Assembly: GCF_003583365.1 (NCBI RefSeq) | Contig: NZ_QXED01000017.1 | Span: forward strand, 1 to 64,000 | Direction of reading: 5' to 3' | Length of the DNA: 64,000 nucleotides | Origin: Fibrisoma montanum | GTDB lineage: Bacteria; Bacteroidota; Bacteroidia; Cytophagales; Spirosomataceae | In this document: piece by piece, positions 52,757-62,640 of the stretch | Layout of the letters: every line of letters begins with the position of its first letter | Numbering within the stretch: position 1 is the first letter of the stretch | Notes under the pieces: model-generated | What the model saw: only the letters and a program-made list of their open reading frames with translations | Database searches by the model: none | What the model was told of the DNA's origin: nothing | Translations under genes and position numbers: made by a program

Positions 52757-54241
52757 TCAATAGCCCGGATTCTGCGTCAGCACGCCACCGCTGGCATCGA
52801 TCTGCGTCTGCGGAATCGGCATGACCTCGTTCACACCCGGCGTAAAATTCTTGCCAACAGCCCGCAGCACCTGAGCCGCCCGGCCCTGACGTACCAGATC
52901 CCAGAAACGGTCGTGTTCCATGGCCAGTTCCACCCGACGTTCGCGCCAGATGACCGGCCGCATCTGCGCCTGATCCGTAAACGCTACGTCCGGCAGTACA
53001 CCCGTCCGGCTCCCGCGCGCCCGGGCCCGAACGGCATTGAGCCGCTGAGCGGCCTGTGCGCCGTTACCCAGTTCGTTGGCGGCTTCGGCGTTCATCAGCA
53101 TGACGTCGGCATAGCGCAGAATCCGGATGTTTTTGTTTGAGTCGCCAATGCCACAGGCCGAGCGGGTTTCGCTCTGCGCTACGTAGGCTTTCTGATTATA
53201 CGCCGGATTGGGCGTAGTCCGATTGATGATTACCCCATCGAACAGCGTTTCTCCGGGAAAGATAATGGTAGCCTCCCGACGCGGATCACCCGGCTCATAG
53301 GCACTGTTAATCAGGTCGTTGGACGGTACGTTGAACCCCCATCCCAACTGCCCCCGAACGGATTGCACTTCGGCGTACTGCGAACCGCCCCCGCACTGCG
53401 GCAGGGCTGCGTTCTGCACTTCAAACAGGGATTCCGAGCTGTTTTCTCCCGCTTCGGTGAAAATGCGCTCATACGGCGTATTGAGATTGTATTCGTTCGA
53501 CGCGATAATCTCATCCGTAAGTCGCAGGACATCCGCCCAGCGTTTCTGGTACATGGCTACCTTCGCCAGCAGGCCTTTAGCGGCTCCTTTCGTAGCCCGG
53601 CCCAGATCGGCCACCGGATACCCCGATTTCTCGGGCAGCACCCCAATGGCTGCGTTCAGGTCCTGCTCGATGAGCTGGTAGATCTCCTCCCGCGACGCCC
53701 GCGGCTGCGGTGGATCGCCGGCCTGCACGATATTCGTTACGCGGGGAACGCCCCCGAACGTCCGGACGAGGTTGAAGTAAAAGTACGCCCGCATGAATCG
53801 GGCCTCCCCTACCAGCCGGTCGCGCAGGGTAGTGTTGATGGCCGTAATCTCCGGCACGCGCTGAATCACCTCGTTGCATCGGTTAATTCCCTGATACTGT
53901 CCCGTCCAGTAATCGTTCAGGATGAAGTTCGTCGGCGTCATTGTGAACTGATCGAACTCCCCCATAAACGGCGCATCCGTCGGGTCGCTGCCCTTCTCGG
54001 CGTCGTCGGAGGTCAGGCTCGACACGGCGATGAACGCGAATACGTGCGTTTGCCAGGCCCGCAGGTGCGCGTAGATGGCGTTGGTGGCTTTGATGGCCCC
54101 GTCTTCACTCTGGAAAAAATCCTGTACAATCTCCTCCCCCTGCGGATTCCGCTCCAGGAAAGACTCGCTGCAGCTCTGGCCTCCCAGCAGCAGGGCACCG
54201 GTCAGCGCGGTAGTCAGAAATCGATTCGTTATGCTTTTCAT
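52757..54241 (-). CDS. SusD/RagB-like outer-membrane lipoprotein
   Basis: A 494-aa substrate-binding lipoprotein (lipobox GGQSC at about 20-24) of the SusD fold, rich in TPR-like helices: CSESFLERNPQGEEIVQDFFQSEDGAIKATNAIYAHLRAW, FMRAYFYFNLVRTFGGVPRVTN, AAKGLLAKVAMYQKRW, the C-terminal LRYADVMLMNAEAANELG and WRERRVELAMEHDRFWDLVRQG. It sits over the SusC barrel on the cell surface and captures glycans. It lies 82 bases downstream of susC and upstream of the GH144 gene, and so belongs to the same locus. Confidence 0.95.
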   Translation of the reverse strand: MKSITNRFLTTALTGALLLGGQSCSESFLERNPQGEEIVQDFFQSEDGAIKATNAIYAHLRAWQTHVFAFIAVSSLTSDDAEKGSDPTDAPFMGEFDQFTMTPTNFILNDYWTGQYQGINRCNEVIQRVPEITAINTTLRDRLVGEARFMRAYFYFNLVRTFGGVPRVTNIVQAGDPPQPRASREEIYQLIEQDLNAAIGVLPEKSGYPVADLGRATKGAAKGLLAKVAMYQKRWADVLRLTDEIIASNEYNLNTPYERIFTEAGENSSESLFEVQNAALPQCGGGSQYAEVQSVRGQLGWGFNVPSNDLINSAYEPGDPRREATIIFPGETLFDGVIINRTTPNPAYNQKAYVAQSETRSACGIGDSNKNIRILRYADVMLMNAEAANELGNGAQAAQRLNAVRARARGSRTGVLPDVAFTDQAQMRPVIWRERRVELAMEHDRFWDLVRQGRAAQVLRAVGKNFTPGVNEVMPIPQTQIDASGGVLTQNPGY

Positions 54242-54323
54242 TTGTTGTTATCGCTATACCCCACCCCCCGAAAGGAACTCTGACGCGGTCGCCGGGGCCA
54301 CTTTCAGGGATTGGGAATGAAGT

Positions 54324-57311
54324 TTAAAACGTTACATTCAACCCGGCTGTGTACGTAGCATAGACCGGAATCAGGCTCACATCCACGCCCCGGCTCAGGT
54401 CCGCCTGGTTGGCATCGTTGCTGCCCACTTCGGGCGAGAAGCCGGTGTACTTCGTGAAGGTCAGCGGGTTCAGGGCATTCAGGTAGACACGCGCCCGCTG
54501 AATTTTAGCCTTATTGATCAGCTTGGCCGGTAGGTTATACCCCAGCTGCGCGGTACGTATCCGGACGAACGAGCCACTTTCCAGAAAATAATCGGACACC
54601 TCAAAGTTGTTGCCACCGGTCGAAACCCGAGGCTCCGTCGTCGACGGGTTGGTGGCCGTCCAGCGGTCGATGACGGAGGCTTCGAAGTTCTCGTTACCGA
54701 AACGAACGGCCTTCTTCCCGTTGTAGATGCTGTTGCCGTGCGATCCCTGCAGGTCAAGTATCAGATCAAAGCTTTTGTAGCTCAACCGGCTGTTGAAGCC
54801 CCAGAACGCCTTGGGCAGCGGAGTACCGAGATACACCCGGTCGTTGCCGTCAATTCTACCGTCGTTGTTCTGGTCGCGGAACCGCAAATCGCCCGGCCGG
54901 ACGTTGGCCTGCGTGGGGCTGTTGGCAATGTCGGCCTCCGACTGGAAAATACCGGCCACCTCATAGCCGTAGAAGGCCCCGATGGGCTGGCCTACGTTGG
55001 TCAGCGTTACGGTACGACCGTTACCCAGCCCACCACCGATGATCGGGATACCGCCGTTCCCCAGGCTCGTCAGCTTGTTGTCCAGCGTCGTCAGGTTCGC
55101 GCCGATTTCGTAGTTGAAATCCCCAGCCTGATCGCGCCAGTTAGCCGACAGTTCAAAGCCCCGGTTCTGTACGCTCCCCGCGTTAGTCTGGATGCTCTGG
55201 CCGTTGCCAATGTCGGCCGTCAGTACCACATCGTTCGTTTTCCGGTTGTAATAATCCGTTTCGATCGACAGCCGGTTGTTGAAGAAACCCCACTCCAGAC
55301 CGATGTCAGTCTGGGTGACCACCTCCCACGTCAGGCTCGACGTAACCGGGTTCAGTTCGGTGGCACCGGGATACAGGTTCTGATCCGGGCCGAAAACGGC
55401 GTTCAGATTGGGCGTCACACGGGCGTAGTACAGGTAGTTCGGGATGTTGGTGTTACCCAGCTTACCGTAGCTGACGCGCAGTTTCAGGTTGTCGATCTTG
55501 CCCCGCAGGAACGGCTCTTCGCTGATCCGCCAGCCCAGGCCCACGGCCGGGAACGTAGCGTATCGGTTGCTGGGCGGAAACCGCGACGACCCATCGCGCC
55601 GGACGCTGACCGTCAGCAGGTACTTATCGAGGAGCGAGTAGTTGACCCGGCCCAGATACGAGGCATAGGAGAATACGTAAGGCACCTGTCCGCCAACCCG
55701 ATCGTTGGCCGTCCGACCGATCTCGTTGCCCAGGTTGATGTACTTCACGTCCTCATTGTAGCCCGGTACGTCCAGCGCCGAGCCGGTCAGAATGTCGAAG
55801 CGACTCTGCTGAGCAGTAGCACCGGCCAGTACCGTCACGTTATGAATCTTGTTGAACGTTTTGGTATAGGTCAGCGTGTTCTCCCACAACCAGGTATTCG
55901 TCAGATCGTTGGTACGGGTCAACTGGCTGCGTTCGCGGAACTGCGACGCCGATACGCGGTAACGCGGCAGGAAAACCCGACCCCGGTTGTAGCCGACATC
56001 CACCCCAAAGCTCGACCGGAAGGTGAAATCCTTCAGGAACGTCACCTCTCCGAATATGTTGCCCACCAGCCGTTCGCCCTGGCTGCGGTCGTCGTTGTAG
56101 GCCAGCTGCGCCGTTGGGTTAGCCACCAGGTTCACGTTCGAGAAACCGTACGTACCGTCGGCGTTGATGGGCGTAACGGTCGGGTCGGCCCCGTAGGCGG
56201 TCTGTACAACCCCGTTTGGTACGTTGTCTGACGTGTAGTGTGTCAGCGCAATGTTATTGCCCAGCCGCAACACCGGCAGGACCTGGTACGTGTTGTTGAC
56301 CCGCAGCGAGAACCGTTCGTAGGCCGACCCTTTCACCACGCCTTCCTGCCGGAAATACCCGCCACTGACGTTGAAGGTCGATTTGTCGGAACCGCCCGCG
56401 ACCGTTACCTGGTGGTTCTGGATGGCTCCCCGCTGCAACACCTGATCGAACCAGTTCGTACCCCCACCCAGCGACTGCGGATTCGGGAAACGGGGGGTAG
56501 CGTTGGGGTCTTCGTACGCAAGGGCTTCGTTGACCAGCGTAGCAAATTGGGTGGCGTTGGCCAGTCTGATCCGGTTGGTCACCTGCGTAAAGCCACCGTA
56601 GCCATCGTACGTGACCGTTGCCTTACCGGGCTTACCGGTTTTGGTCGTAATCAACACCACGCCGTTTGCCCCCCGGACGCCGTAAATCGCCAGCGATGAT
56701 GCATCCTTCAGCACATCAATGCTTGCGATGTCGTTCGGAGCCAGATACCGGATGTCGTCCACAAACATACCGTCTACCACGTAGAGCGGATTACTGTTGC
56801 CCGTTGTGCCGACCCCCCGAATCCGCACCGACGGGGCCGCACCGGGCGCCCCCTGTCCCGTGGTGATCAACACCCCGGCCGCTTTTCCCTGCAGGGCCTG
56901 CTCAGCCGACAGTACCGGCCGGTTGGCAATATCCTGCGCCTTCACCGACGAGATGGCGCCCGTAACATCGGCTTTGCGCTGCGTACCGTAACCGACGACC
57001 ACAACCTCGTTCAGCGAACGGGCATCTTCCTGGAGCGTGACGTTGAGCGTTGGTCCCTGCACGGGCCGATCAACGGACGTGAAGCCAATGGCAGAAAAGC
57101 GCAGTACCTCGCCATCGCTGGCCTGTAATGAGTAGTTTCCGTTAACATCTGTGGTCGTTCCGCGGGTTGTTCCCGTGATGCTGATGCTGACCCCCGGCAG
57201 GGGCGAATTGTCTGGAGCGCTTGTGACTGTGCCGGTTACACGCTGCTGCGCCATAACCAACGGCAAGCCAACCCACAACCAAACGTTGAGTAGTATTGCT
57301 ATTTTTTTCAT
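54324..57311 (-). CDS. SusC/RagA-type TonB-dependent outer-membrane receptor
   Basis: A 995-aa importer of oligosaccharides. A signal peptide (to about 21, ...VMAQ) precedes a CarboxypepD-reg domain (about 23-100), the SusC plug (LNEVVVVGYGTQRKADVTGAIS, the TonB-box region; NPLYVVDGMFVDDIRYL; LKDASSLAIYGVRGANGVVLITTK) and a C-terminal barrel with the usual ATTEPR-like and terminal aromatic strands. It imports what SusD binds. With susD and the GH144 gene it forms a small PUL without its own regulator visible. A perfect -7 box lies 23 bases upstream. Confidence 0.95.
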   Translation of the reverse strand: MKKIAILLNVWLWVGLPLVMAQQRVTGTVTSAPDNSPLPGVSISITGTTRGTTTDVNGNYSLQASDGEVLRFSAIGFTSVDRPVQGPTLNVTLQEDARSLNEVVVVGYGTQRKADVTGAISSVKAQDIANRPVLSAEQALQGKAAGVLITTGQGAPGAAPSVRIRGVGTTGNSNPLYVVDGMFVDDIRYLAPNDIASIDVLKDASSLAIYGVRGANGVVLITTKTGKPGKATVTYDGYGGFTQVTNRIRLANATQFATLVNEALAYEDPNATPRFPNPQSLGGGTNWFDQVLQRGAIQNHQVTVAGGSDKSTFNVSGGYFRQEGVVKGSAYERFSLRVNNTYQVLPVLRLGNNIALTHYTSDNVPNGVVQTAYGADPTVTPINADGTYGFSNVNLVANPTAQLAYNDDRSQGERLVGNIFGEVTFLKDFTFRSSFGVDVGYNRGRVFLPRYRVSASQFRERSQLTRTNDLTNTWLWENTLTYTKTFNKIHNVTVLAGATAQQSRFDILTGSALDVPGYNEDVKYINLGNEIGRTANDRVGGQVPYVFSYASYLGRVNYSLLDKYLLTVSVRRDGSSRFPPSNRYATFPAVGLGWRISEEPFLRGKIDNLKLRVSYGKLGNTNIPNYLYYARVTPNLNAVFGPDQNLYPGATELNPVTSSLTWEVVTQTDIGLEWGFFNNRLSIETDYYNRKTNDVVLTADIGNGQSIQTNAGSVQNRGFELSANWRDQAGDFNYEIGANLTTLDNKLTSLGNGGIPIIGGGLGNGRTVTLTNVGQPIGAFYGYEVAGIFQSEADIANSPTQANVRPGDLRFRDQNNDGRIDGNDRVYLGTPLPKAFWGFNSRLSYKSFDLILDLQGSHGNSIYNGKKAVRFGNENFEASVIDRWTATNPSTTEPRVSTGGNNFEVSDYFLESGSFVRIRTAQLGYNLPAKLINKAKIQRARVYLNALNPLTFTKYTGFSPEVGSNDANQADLSRGVDVSLIPVYATYTAGLNVTF

Positions 57312-57333
57312 ACTTTGTATTGGATAAATTAAA

Positions 57334-57341
57334 CAAATATA
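57334..57341 (-). promoter_or_regulatory. susC promoter -7 element
   Basis: On the minus strand TATATTTG, a perfect TAnnTTTG match, lies 22 bases before the susC start in an AT-rich upstream region. No TTG is at the standard -33 distance. Confidence 0.5.
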
Positions 57342-57396
57342 CTACTACTGTTTCGCTATATAGTTTATCGAACCAAAGAAAATTTTGTCTATAAAT

Positions 57397-57440
57397 AATC
57401 AAAAAACGCGACCCGGGTGCCCGAATCGCGTTTTTTGATT
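57397..57440. terminator. Terminator of the thioredoxin-fold gene pair
   Basis: AATCAAAAAACGCGA (57397-57411) pairs with TCGCGTTTTTTGATT (57426-57440), a 15-bp stem with A- and T-tracts on either side. It lies 41 bases after the stop of the redoxin gene, and would also block leftward read-through into susC. Confidence 0.9.
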
Positions 57441-57481
57441 GAATTTCAGCTATTAATTAGTCAACTAAATTTAGTTGAGAA

Positions 57482-58102
57482 TCAGGCGTCGCGCCATTTT
57501 ATTCCGCAACCGATGGCCCGGGCGGTCGGGGTAGTAACGGGCTTACCCGCCAGCAGTTCCGCGACGGCCTGCTCTACGTATTTCTTATCAGCGGCCGACG
57601 CGTCGCGCTGGTTGTTGTCGATGGCGCCAATGTAGGCCACTTTGTAGGCATTGCCTTCTTTTTTCACGACGAACATGTGCGGGGTGTTGGTCGCCCCAAA
57701 CGCTTTGGCAACGGCCTGCGATTCGTCGTGCAGATACGGAAAGGGGTACGATTTAGCCCTGGCCCGCTGCTGCATGGCACTGTACGAATCGCCGGGGGAG
57801 CGTTGCGAATCATTGGATTGTATCGCCAGGACGGGATACCCCTTAGGCGCAAACTGTTCGTTCAGCGCCACGATCCGGCTTTCGTAGGCTTTAGCCACCG
57901 GACACGTATTGCAGGTAAAGGCGATGATATAACCTTTTACGTCCTTCCGGCCGGCGAGCGAGATGGACGTACCATCCACGTTCTTCAGCTTAAAATCCGC
58001 TACTGTATCCCCGACTTTGTAGCCATCCGACACAAACCGCGTGCTCATCAGCAGTACTGCCAGCAGCATCGCCATTCCCGAAGAAAGCCTCGTTTTTCTC
58101 AT
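57482..58102 (-). CDS. Redoxin-domain (thioredoxin-fold) protein
   Basis: A 206-aa thioredoxin-fold protein with an N-terminal hydrophobic anchor or signal (MRKTRLSSGMAMLLAVLLMSTRF). VGDTVADFKLKNVDG and YIIAFTCNTCPVAKAYESRIVALNEQF mark the redox-active Cys pair (CNTC), and ATNTPHMFVV is the cis-Pro region. It belongs to the AhpC/TSA-like redoxins and probably acts on thiols in the periplasm. It follows the TlpA-like gene by two bases and is followed by a terminator. Confidence 0.85.
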   Translation of the reverse strand: MRKTRLSSGMAMLLAVLLMSTRFVSDGYKVGDTVADFKLKNVDGTSISLAGRKDVKGYIIAFTCNTCPVAKAYESRIVALNEQFAPKGYPVLAIQSNDSQRSPGDSYSAMQQRARAKSYPFPYLHDESQAVAKAFGATNTPHMFVVKKEGNAYKVAYIGAIDNNQRDASAADKKYVEQAVAELLAGKPVTTPTARAIGCGIKWRDA

Positions 58103-58104
58103 GG

Positions 58105-58599
58105 TTATTCTGGTTTATACGCGTTGATTATGGTTTCTAATTCGCCTTCCTTAAACGCCTTGCCAATAAATTTACGAATATGCTTCGACCGATTGACTAC
58201 CAGCGTCATCGGCAGCGCCCCAGACCATTCCGGCGCTATTTTCTCAATCCACGCGTTCTGATCGGGTTCATCGAGCAGCACCACCCGCGAGCGCAGGTTA
58301 CGTTTCTTTACGAACGGCTTCACCTTGGTAGTAAGGTCGCTGGGGTCGTCCAGATTAACCAGCAGAACGCTCAGCTTCCGGTTCGCGTATTTCTGGCGGA
58401 CGGCTTCAAATTGAGGCAGTTCTTTCACGCAGGGCGCGCACCAGGTCGCCCAGAAGTTGACTACGCGCAGGGTATCGTCGGTTTTGTTCAACAGCGACTC
58501 CAGCTGGGCCAGCCTGACCACGGACACGGACTGGCTCCAGGCAGGGTGACAACCGCTGCCCACCAGCCACATACCAAAGAATGCCAGACAGGTTTTCAT
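58105..58599 (-). CDS. TlpA-like thiol-disulfide oxidoreductase
   Basis: A 164-aa exported thioredoxin-fold protein (signal to about 22). The active site is WCAPC in FWATWCAPCVKELPQFEAV, and ALPMTLVV is the cis-Pro region. TlpA-type proteins reduce disulfides in the periplasm, for example for cytochrome maturation. Two bases separate it from the following redoxin gene, which indicates coupled translation. Confidence 0.88.
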   Translation of the reverse strand: MKTCLAFFGMWLVGSGCHPAWSQSVSVVRLAQLESLLNKTDDTLRVVNFWATWCAPCVKELPQFEAVRQKYANRKLSVLLVNLDDPSDLTTKVKPFVKKRNLRSRVVLLDEPDQNAWIEKIAPEWSGALPMTLVVNRSKHIRKFIGKAFKEGELETIINAYKPE

Positions 58600-58640
58600 C
58601 CCGAAAAGTAAACAGACACTGGTTTAAAGCAAAGTTTTGG

Positions 58641-58665
58641 GCTCCCCCGCCGGACCGGTGGGGGA
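58641..58665. other. GC-rich hairpin between the GH92 and TlpA-like genes
   Basis: TCCCCC-CCGG pairs with CCGG-GGGGGA, imperfect by one base, in the 122-base gap between two same-strand genes. No T-tract follows on the minus strand, so a terminator role is doubtful. Confidence 0.35.
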
Positions 58666-58721
58666 ACGCTACGAAGATAACGAGCCAGTTAGATTATTCG
58701 CTTATCACAGCGTAGAATTGA

Positions 58722-61067
58722 CTAAGGCCGTGTGGCTGTGCGGCTCAGCGACGGGGGGGCATCTTCCAGACGGCTCCCCCAGTTTTTATTCGGCTGCGGC
58801 CCCATGTTCAGCACCAGTTCGCCACCGTTCAGGATGTCATCATGGCTCAGGTACGTGCGCGTAAACGGCTCACCATTCAGCGTAGCCGACTGAATGTACA
58901 CGTTTTGCTCCGAATTATCTCTGGCCTGAATCCGGAACGGCTTGCCCCGGGGTGGGTTGATCGTCACGGCATCGAGCGCTGGGCTGCCCAGCACGTAGTA
59001 GGGCGTGCCGGGACAGACCGGATAGAGCCCGGCCATGCTGAAGGCCAGCCAGGCCGACATCTGTCCGCCGTCTTCGTTGCCGCTCAGACCTCCCGGCCCG
59101 GTGCTGTACTCTTCCCGAACGATCTGCCGAACTCGAGCCTGCGTTTGCCAGGGCGCTCCGGCGTAGGCGTAGAGGTAGACAATCTGGTTGTTTGGTTCGT
59201 TACCGTGCCAGTAGTAGCCACCATCGAACAACGTATCGAGTTTAGCCACAAATCGTTCGCGACCACCGACGCCCTCGATCAGGCCGGCAACGTCCTGCGG
59301 CACAAAGTACGTGTACTGCGCCGGCGAACCTTCTGTGATGAAGGAAGAGCGCAGCGCAAACGGATTGAATTGGGCAGTCCAGTTGCCATTGGCGTACCGC
59401 CCGCGTACATAGCCGGTTTTGGGGTCCAGTACGTTCCGGTAGTTCATGGCCCGCTTCGTCAGCGCCCGGTGGTCGTCGGTATGACCCAGGGCGTTGGCTA
59501 ACTGACTCAGGCAAAAGTCATCGTAGGCATATTCGAGCGTTCGCGACACCTGTTCGCGCTTATGAAACGCCTGCCAGACCGAGTCCTCCAGCGGGATGTA
59601 GCTGAACTGCAGATACGAGGCCAGGGCCCGGCGACCTTTGCCTGATTCATAGCTTTTGGGGTCCGTATTGACCGTAAAGGCATTCCGACGCAAGTAGGTG
59701 TAGGCCGTTTTTACGTCAAAATTCCGAATCCCTTTTACGTACGCATCGGCGATTACCGACTGGGCATGATCGCCAATCATGGCCGCTGTGTAACTGTTCC
59801 AGCAGGGAAAAATAGGCATCCAGCCGCCCTGTTCGGCTTTCTTCACCAACGACTGCATCATGTCGCCGGCCCGTTGCGGCTGGAGCAGATTCTGAAGTGG
59901 CTGACAGGCACGAAACGTGTCCCACAAACTGAAGTCGCAGTAATACGTAAAGCCCTCGGCCCGCCGAACGGTCGTGTCGTCGGCAAAACCTGGGTAGCGG
60001 CCGTCGACGTCGGACACGATGCGGGGGGTCAGGTTGGCGTGGTAGAGTGCGGTGTAGAACAGCGTTTTATCGGTATCGCTGCCCGTGGCCTGCATACGGT
60101 TCAGCTCAGCGTTCCAGGCCGCTTCGGTCGGCTGGCGAACCCGGGCCATATCCCAATGGTTAATTTCCGACTGCAGGTTTTTCCGGGCACCGGCTTCGTC
60201 GACGAACGACGTACCGACCCGGACCCGGACCACCTCACCAGGTTTAAGGTTCCAGCGAACGTACGCCCCAACGGATTCTCTACGTCCTCCTCCTTTGGCC
60301 TGCTTTGCGCCATCGTTCGCTTCGTAGTTGGTCCACGTACCGAACTGCGTCAACGTCCGGTCAAACTGCACCACGAAATAGCCGCTGAATCCGGCCGGCT
60401 GTCCGGCGCCCTGATAGATCCGATGAACCGGATTATACCCGACGATCTCGTTGCGCTCGGGGTGGATGGCAACGTATCCCTCGCCTTCATCGCTGTTCGG
60501 CTCAATCAGTATTGCGCTTTCGCCCCCCTTACCGAACGTGAACTGAAGCAGCCCCGCCCGCGTGTGCGCCGACACCTCCGCCCGAATATCCGAATCGGTC
60601 AGGCGAACGTCGTAGTAAGCGGGCGTCACGGTTTCTGTCGAGTGGTCGAAGCGGGACCCTCGCTCGGTGGGCTGCAACACCAGTTTCCCGGCCAGCGGCA
60701 TGATGGTCAGTGATCCGTAGTCCTGCACGCAACTACCATTCAGCCAGTGCGTTCCGCGAAAACCGTTGATCCGGGTGTCGTTGTAATAATACGGCGCCCG
60801 GCATTTGATTTCGGTAGCCTGCGTTTGCGGAGTCCAGGTAGTCATGGCATGCGGCCGGCCGATGGCGGGGACAATCTGCCCTTTCAGTTCACTCCCTGCT
60901 TCGCTGTGCTTTTTAGCCGTAGGGGTCTGGCTCGGGGCCGATCCAATGAGCGGATTGACATAAGCGACCGGTTCTTTCTGCGCATACCCAACCGGGTTTA
61001 TGAGCAGCACGAAGAGAACCAGAACCGGAAACTTTGTCTTCAGCAAGTAGAGAGTCAAAAGCTGCAT
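58722..61067 (-). CDS. GH92 alpha-mannosidase-like exo-hydrolase
   Basis: A 781-aa exported glycoside hydrolase of family GH92. A signal peptide (to about 29, ...VGYAQ) is followed by the N-terminal beta-sandwich (YVNPLIGSAP, GQIVPAIGRPHAMTTWTPQT, INGFRGTHWLNGSCVQDYGSLTIMP) and the (alpha/alpha)6 domain (YCDFSLWDTFRACQPL, GWMPIFPCWNSYTAAMIGDHA). The C-terminal motif GLSGNEDGGQMSAWLAFSMAGLYPV is the family hallmark. GH92 enzymes are calcium-dependent exo-alpha-mannosidases. Linkage cannot be told. It is not beside a susCD pair, so it is probably an independent unit. Confidence 0.92.
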   Translation of the reverse strand: MQLLTLYLLKTKFPVLVLFVLLINPVGYAQKEPVAYVNPLIGSAPSQTPTAKKHSEAGSELKGQIVPAIGRPHAMTTWTPQTQATEIKCRAPYYYNDTRINGFRGTHWLNGSCVQDYGSLTIMPLAGKLVLQPTERGSRFDHSTETVTPAYYDVRLTDSDIRAEVSAHTRAGLLQFTFGKGGESAILIEPNSDEGEGYVAIHPERNEIVGYNPVHRIYQGAGQPAGFSGYFVVQFDRTLTQFGTWTNYEANDGAKQAKGGGRRESVGAYVRWNLKPGEVVRVRVGTSFVDEAGARKNLQSEINHWDMARVRQPTEAAWNAELNRMQATGSDTDKTLFYTALYHANLTPRIVSDVDGRYPGFADDTTVRRAEGFTYYCDFSLWDTFRACQPLQNLLQPQRAGDMMQSLVKKAEQGGWMPIFPCWNSYTAAMIGDHAQSVIADAYVKGIRNFDVKTAYTYLRRNAFTVNTDPKSYESGKGRRALASYLQFSYIPLEDSVWQAFHKREQVSRTLEYAYDDFCLSQLANALGHTDDHRALTKRAMNYRNVLDPKTGYVRGRYANGNWTAQFNPFALRSSFITEGSPAQYTYFVPQDVAGLIEGVGGRERFVAKLDTLFDGGYYWHGNEPNNQIVYLYAYAGAPWQTQARVRQIVREEYSTGPGGLSGNEDGGQMSAWLAFSMAGLYPVCPGTPYYVLGSPALDAVTINPPRGKPFRIQARDNSEQNVYIQSATLNGEPFTRTYLSHDDILNGGELVLNMGPQPNKNWGSRLEDAPPSLSRTATRP

Positions 61068-61259
61068 AATGGTGATGTTGGTACGTAATTCATCAAAAAC
61101 TTTTCCTGAAGCGTATTTTAACGATCTGTGCGTCAGAATTTATTAGAAAAAACTTAAAATCTGTTCCGGGCAGCCAACCTGACCAACTTCGAAAAACTCT
61201 TTGCTGTTAGCTTCCTGACTACCCATTGTACATGTCTTTAGCTAGCCGGACACTCACGC
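61068..61259. other. Divergent intergenic region
   Basis: AT-rich region between the starts of the GH92 gene and nhaA, which are transcribed away from each other. No full-consensus -7 box and no small gene were seen. Confidence 0.4.
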
Positions 61260-62618
61260 ATGAATACGTTATCGAATGCATCGAATAATCCATTAATCAG
61301 GCCCTTCGCCGAATTCTTCAGAACAGAGTCGGCCAGCGGGCTGATTCTACTCGGTAGCAGCGTAACGGCGTTGCTGCTCGCGAACCTGGACGCCGGTGTT
61401 GCCCGCCACTTCCCGGCCATCTGGGACAGCACCCTGAGCCTGTCGGTGAATGATTTTCGGCTGGAGAAAACGGTCGCCCACTGGATCAATGATGGTTTGA
61501 TGGCCTTATTTTTTCTGGTAGTTGGGCTGGAAATCAAGCGGGAGGTGCTGGAAGGCGAATTATCGTCCATGCAGCAGGCGGCCCTGCCCCTGGTCAGCGC
61601 CGTGGGCGGTATGCTGGTTCCGGCGCTGCTTTTCACTATCCTTAACTGGCAGGTGCCTACGAGTTCCGGCTGGGGGATTCCGATGGCTACCGACATTGCC
61701 TTTGCGCTGGCAATCCTGTATCTGCTCGGCGACCGGGCACCGCTTTCGCTGAAAATCTTCCTGACGGCCCTGGCCATTGCCGATGACCTGGGGGCCGTAG
61801 TGGTCATTGCCCTGTTCTACACCCACGAGATTCACCTCGACTACCTGGCCTGGGCGGGTGGCATCTGGGTCTTTCTGCTGGTCCTGAATTGGCTGGGCGT
61901 CCGGATCCTGACCATTTACCTGCTCCTTGGCCTGGTGTTGTGGTACTGTACGCTTAAATCCGGGGTTCATGCCACCATTGCCGGGGTGTTGCTCGCCAGC
62001 ACGATCCCGTTCCGGATTCGGTACAACCAACGAGAGCTGATGCAGTTTCTTGACCACCGCATGGCCGTCATCAGGGACGCCATCCGGACGAACAACGTTC
62101 AGCCCCGCGACATCACGGAGGAACTGGAAGACATCAATGAACACACCAGTTCGCCGGCTCAGCGGCTCGAAGCCCAGCTTCACGGGCCCGTGTCGTTTAT
62201 CATTATTCCCTTGTTTGCTTTCTGCAATACCAGCCTCCTCATTGACGTAGGACTGATTAATCAGCTGCTTTCGCCATTGCCGCTGGGTATCATGGTCGGC
62301 CTGTTTATCGGCAAACCGTTGGGTATCAGTTTGCTGTCCTGGCTTGCCGTCCGGCTTGGCTTTGCCAGTTTACCGGCGGGTGTCAGTTGGATGCAGCTAA
62401 TTGGGGTGGCCTGTCTGGCGGGCGTTGGTTTTACCATGTCCATCTTCGTTACCCTGCTGGCCTTTGCCGGCCAATCGGACTTGCAAAGCATTGCCAAGCT
62501 GGCCATTCTGATTGCGTCCCTGCTGTCGGGGGTCGTAGGCTACGTGCTGCTCACCAGCGCTTCGCCCCAGGCTAACCGTACCGACCTGGCCCCCGAAGCG
62601 CTTCAGAAACAGGTCTGA
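61260..62618 (+). CDS. nhaA: Na+/H+ antiporter NhaA
   Basis: A 452-aa inner-membrane antiporter with about 12 membrane helices. The ion-binding Asp pair lies in IADDLGAVVVIALFYT. HWINDGLMALFFLVVGLEIKRE and PMATDIAFALAI are family hallmarks. LLEALQ-type end regions are replaced by a loop of about 40 residues (HRMAVIRDAIRTNNVQPRDITEELEDINEH), as in many non-enterobacterial NhaA proteins. It exchanges sodium for protons to hold cytoplasmic pH. It is a single-gene unit, convergent with the GH106 gene. Confidence 0.93.
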   Translation: MNTLSNASNNPLIRPFAEFFRTESASGLILLGSSVTALLLANLDAGVARHFPAIWDSTLSLSVNDFRLEKTVAHWINDGLMALFFLVVGLEIKREVLEGELSSMQQAALPLVSAVGGMLVPALLFTILNWQVPTSSGWGIPMATDIAFALAILYLLGDRAPLSLKIFLTALAIADDLGAVVVIALFYTHEIHLDYLAWAGGIWVFLLVLNWLGVRILTIYLLLGLVLWYCTLKSGVHATIAGVLLASTIPFRIRYNQRELMQFLDHRMAVIRDAIRTNNVQPRDITEELEDINEHTSSPAQRLEAQLHGPVSFIIIPLFAFCNTSLLIDVGLINQLLSPLPLGIMVGLFIGKPLGISLLSWLAVRLGFASLPAGVSWMQLIGVACLAGVGFTMSIFVTLLAFAGQSDLQSIAKLAILIASLLSGVVGYVLLTSASPQANRTDLAPEALQKQV

Positions 62619-62640
62619 TGAGGGTGTTGTAAACCGCACC

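Noticed and set aside
54738-56231. Long plus-strand frame of 497 codons opposite susC.
   Set aside because: It is antisense to a clear susC gene. It arises from the GC-rich codon pattern and has no recognisable domain.
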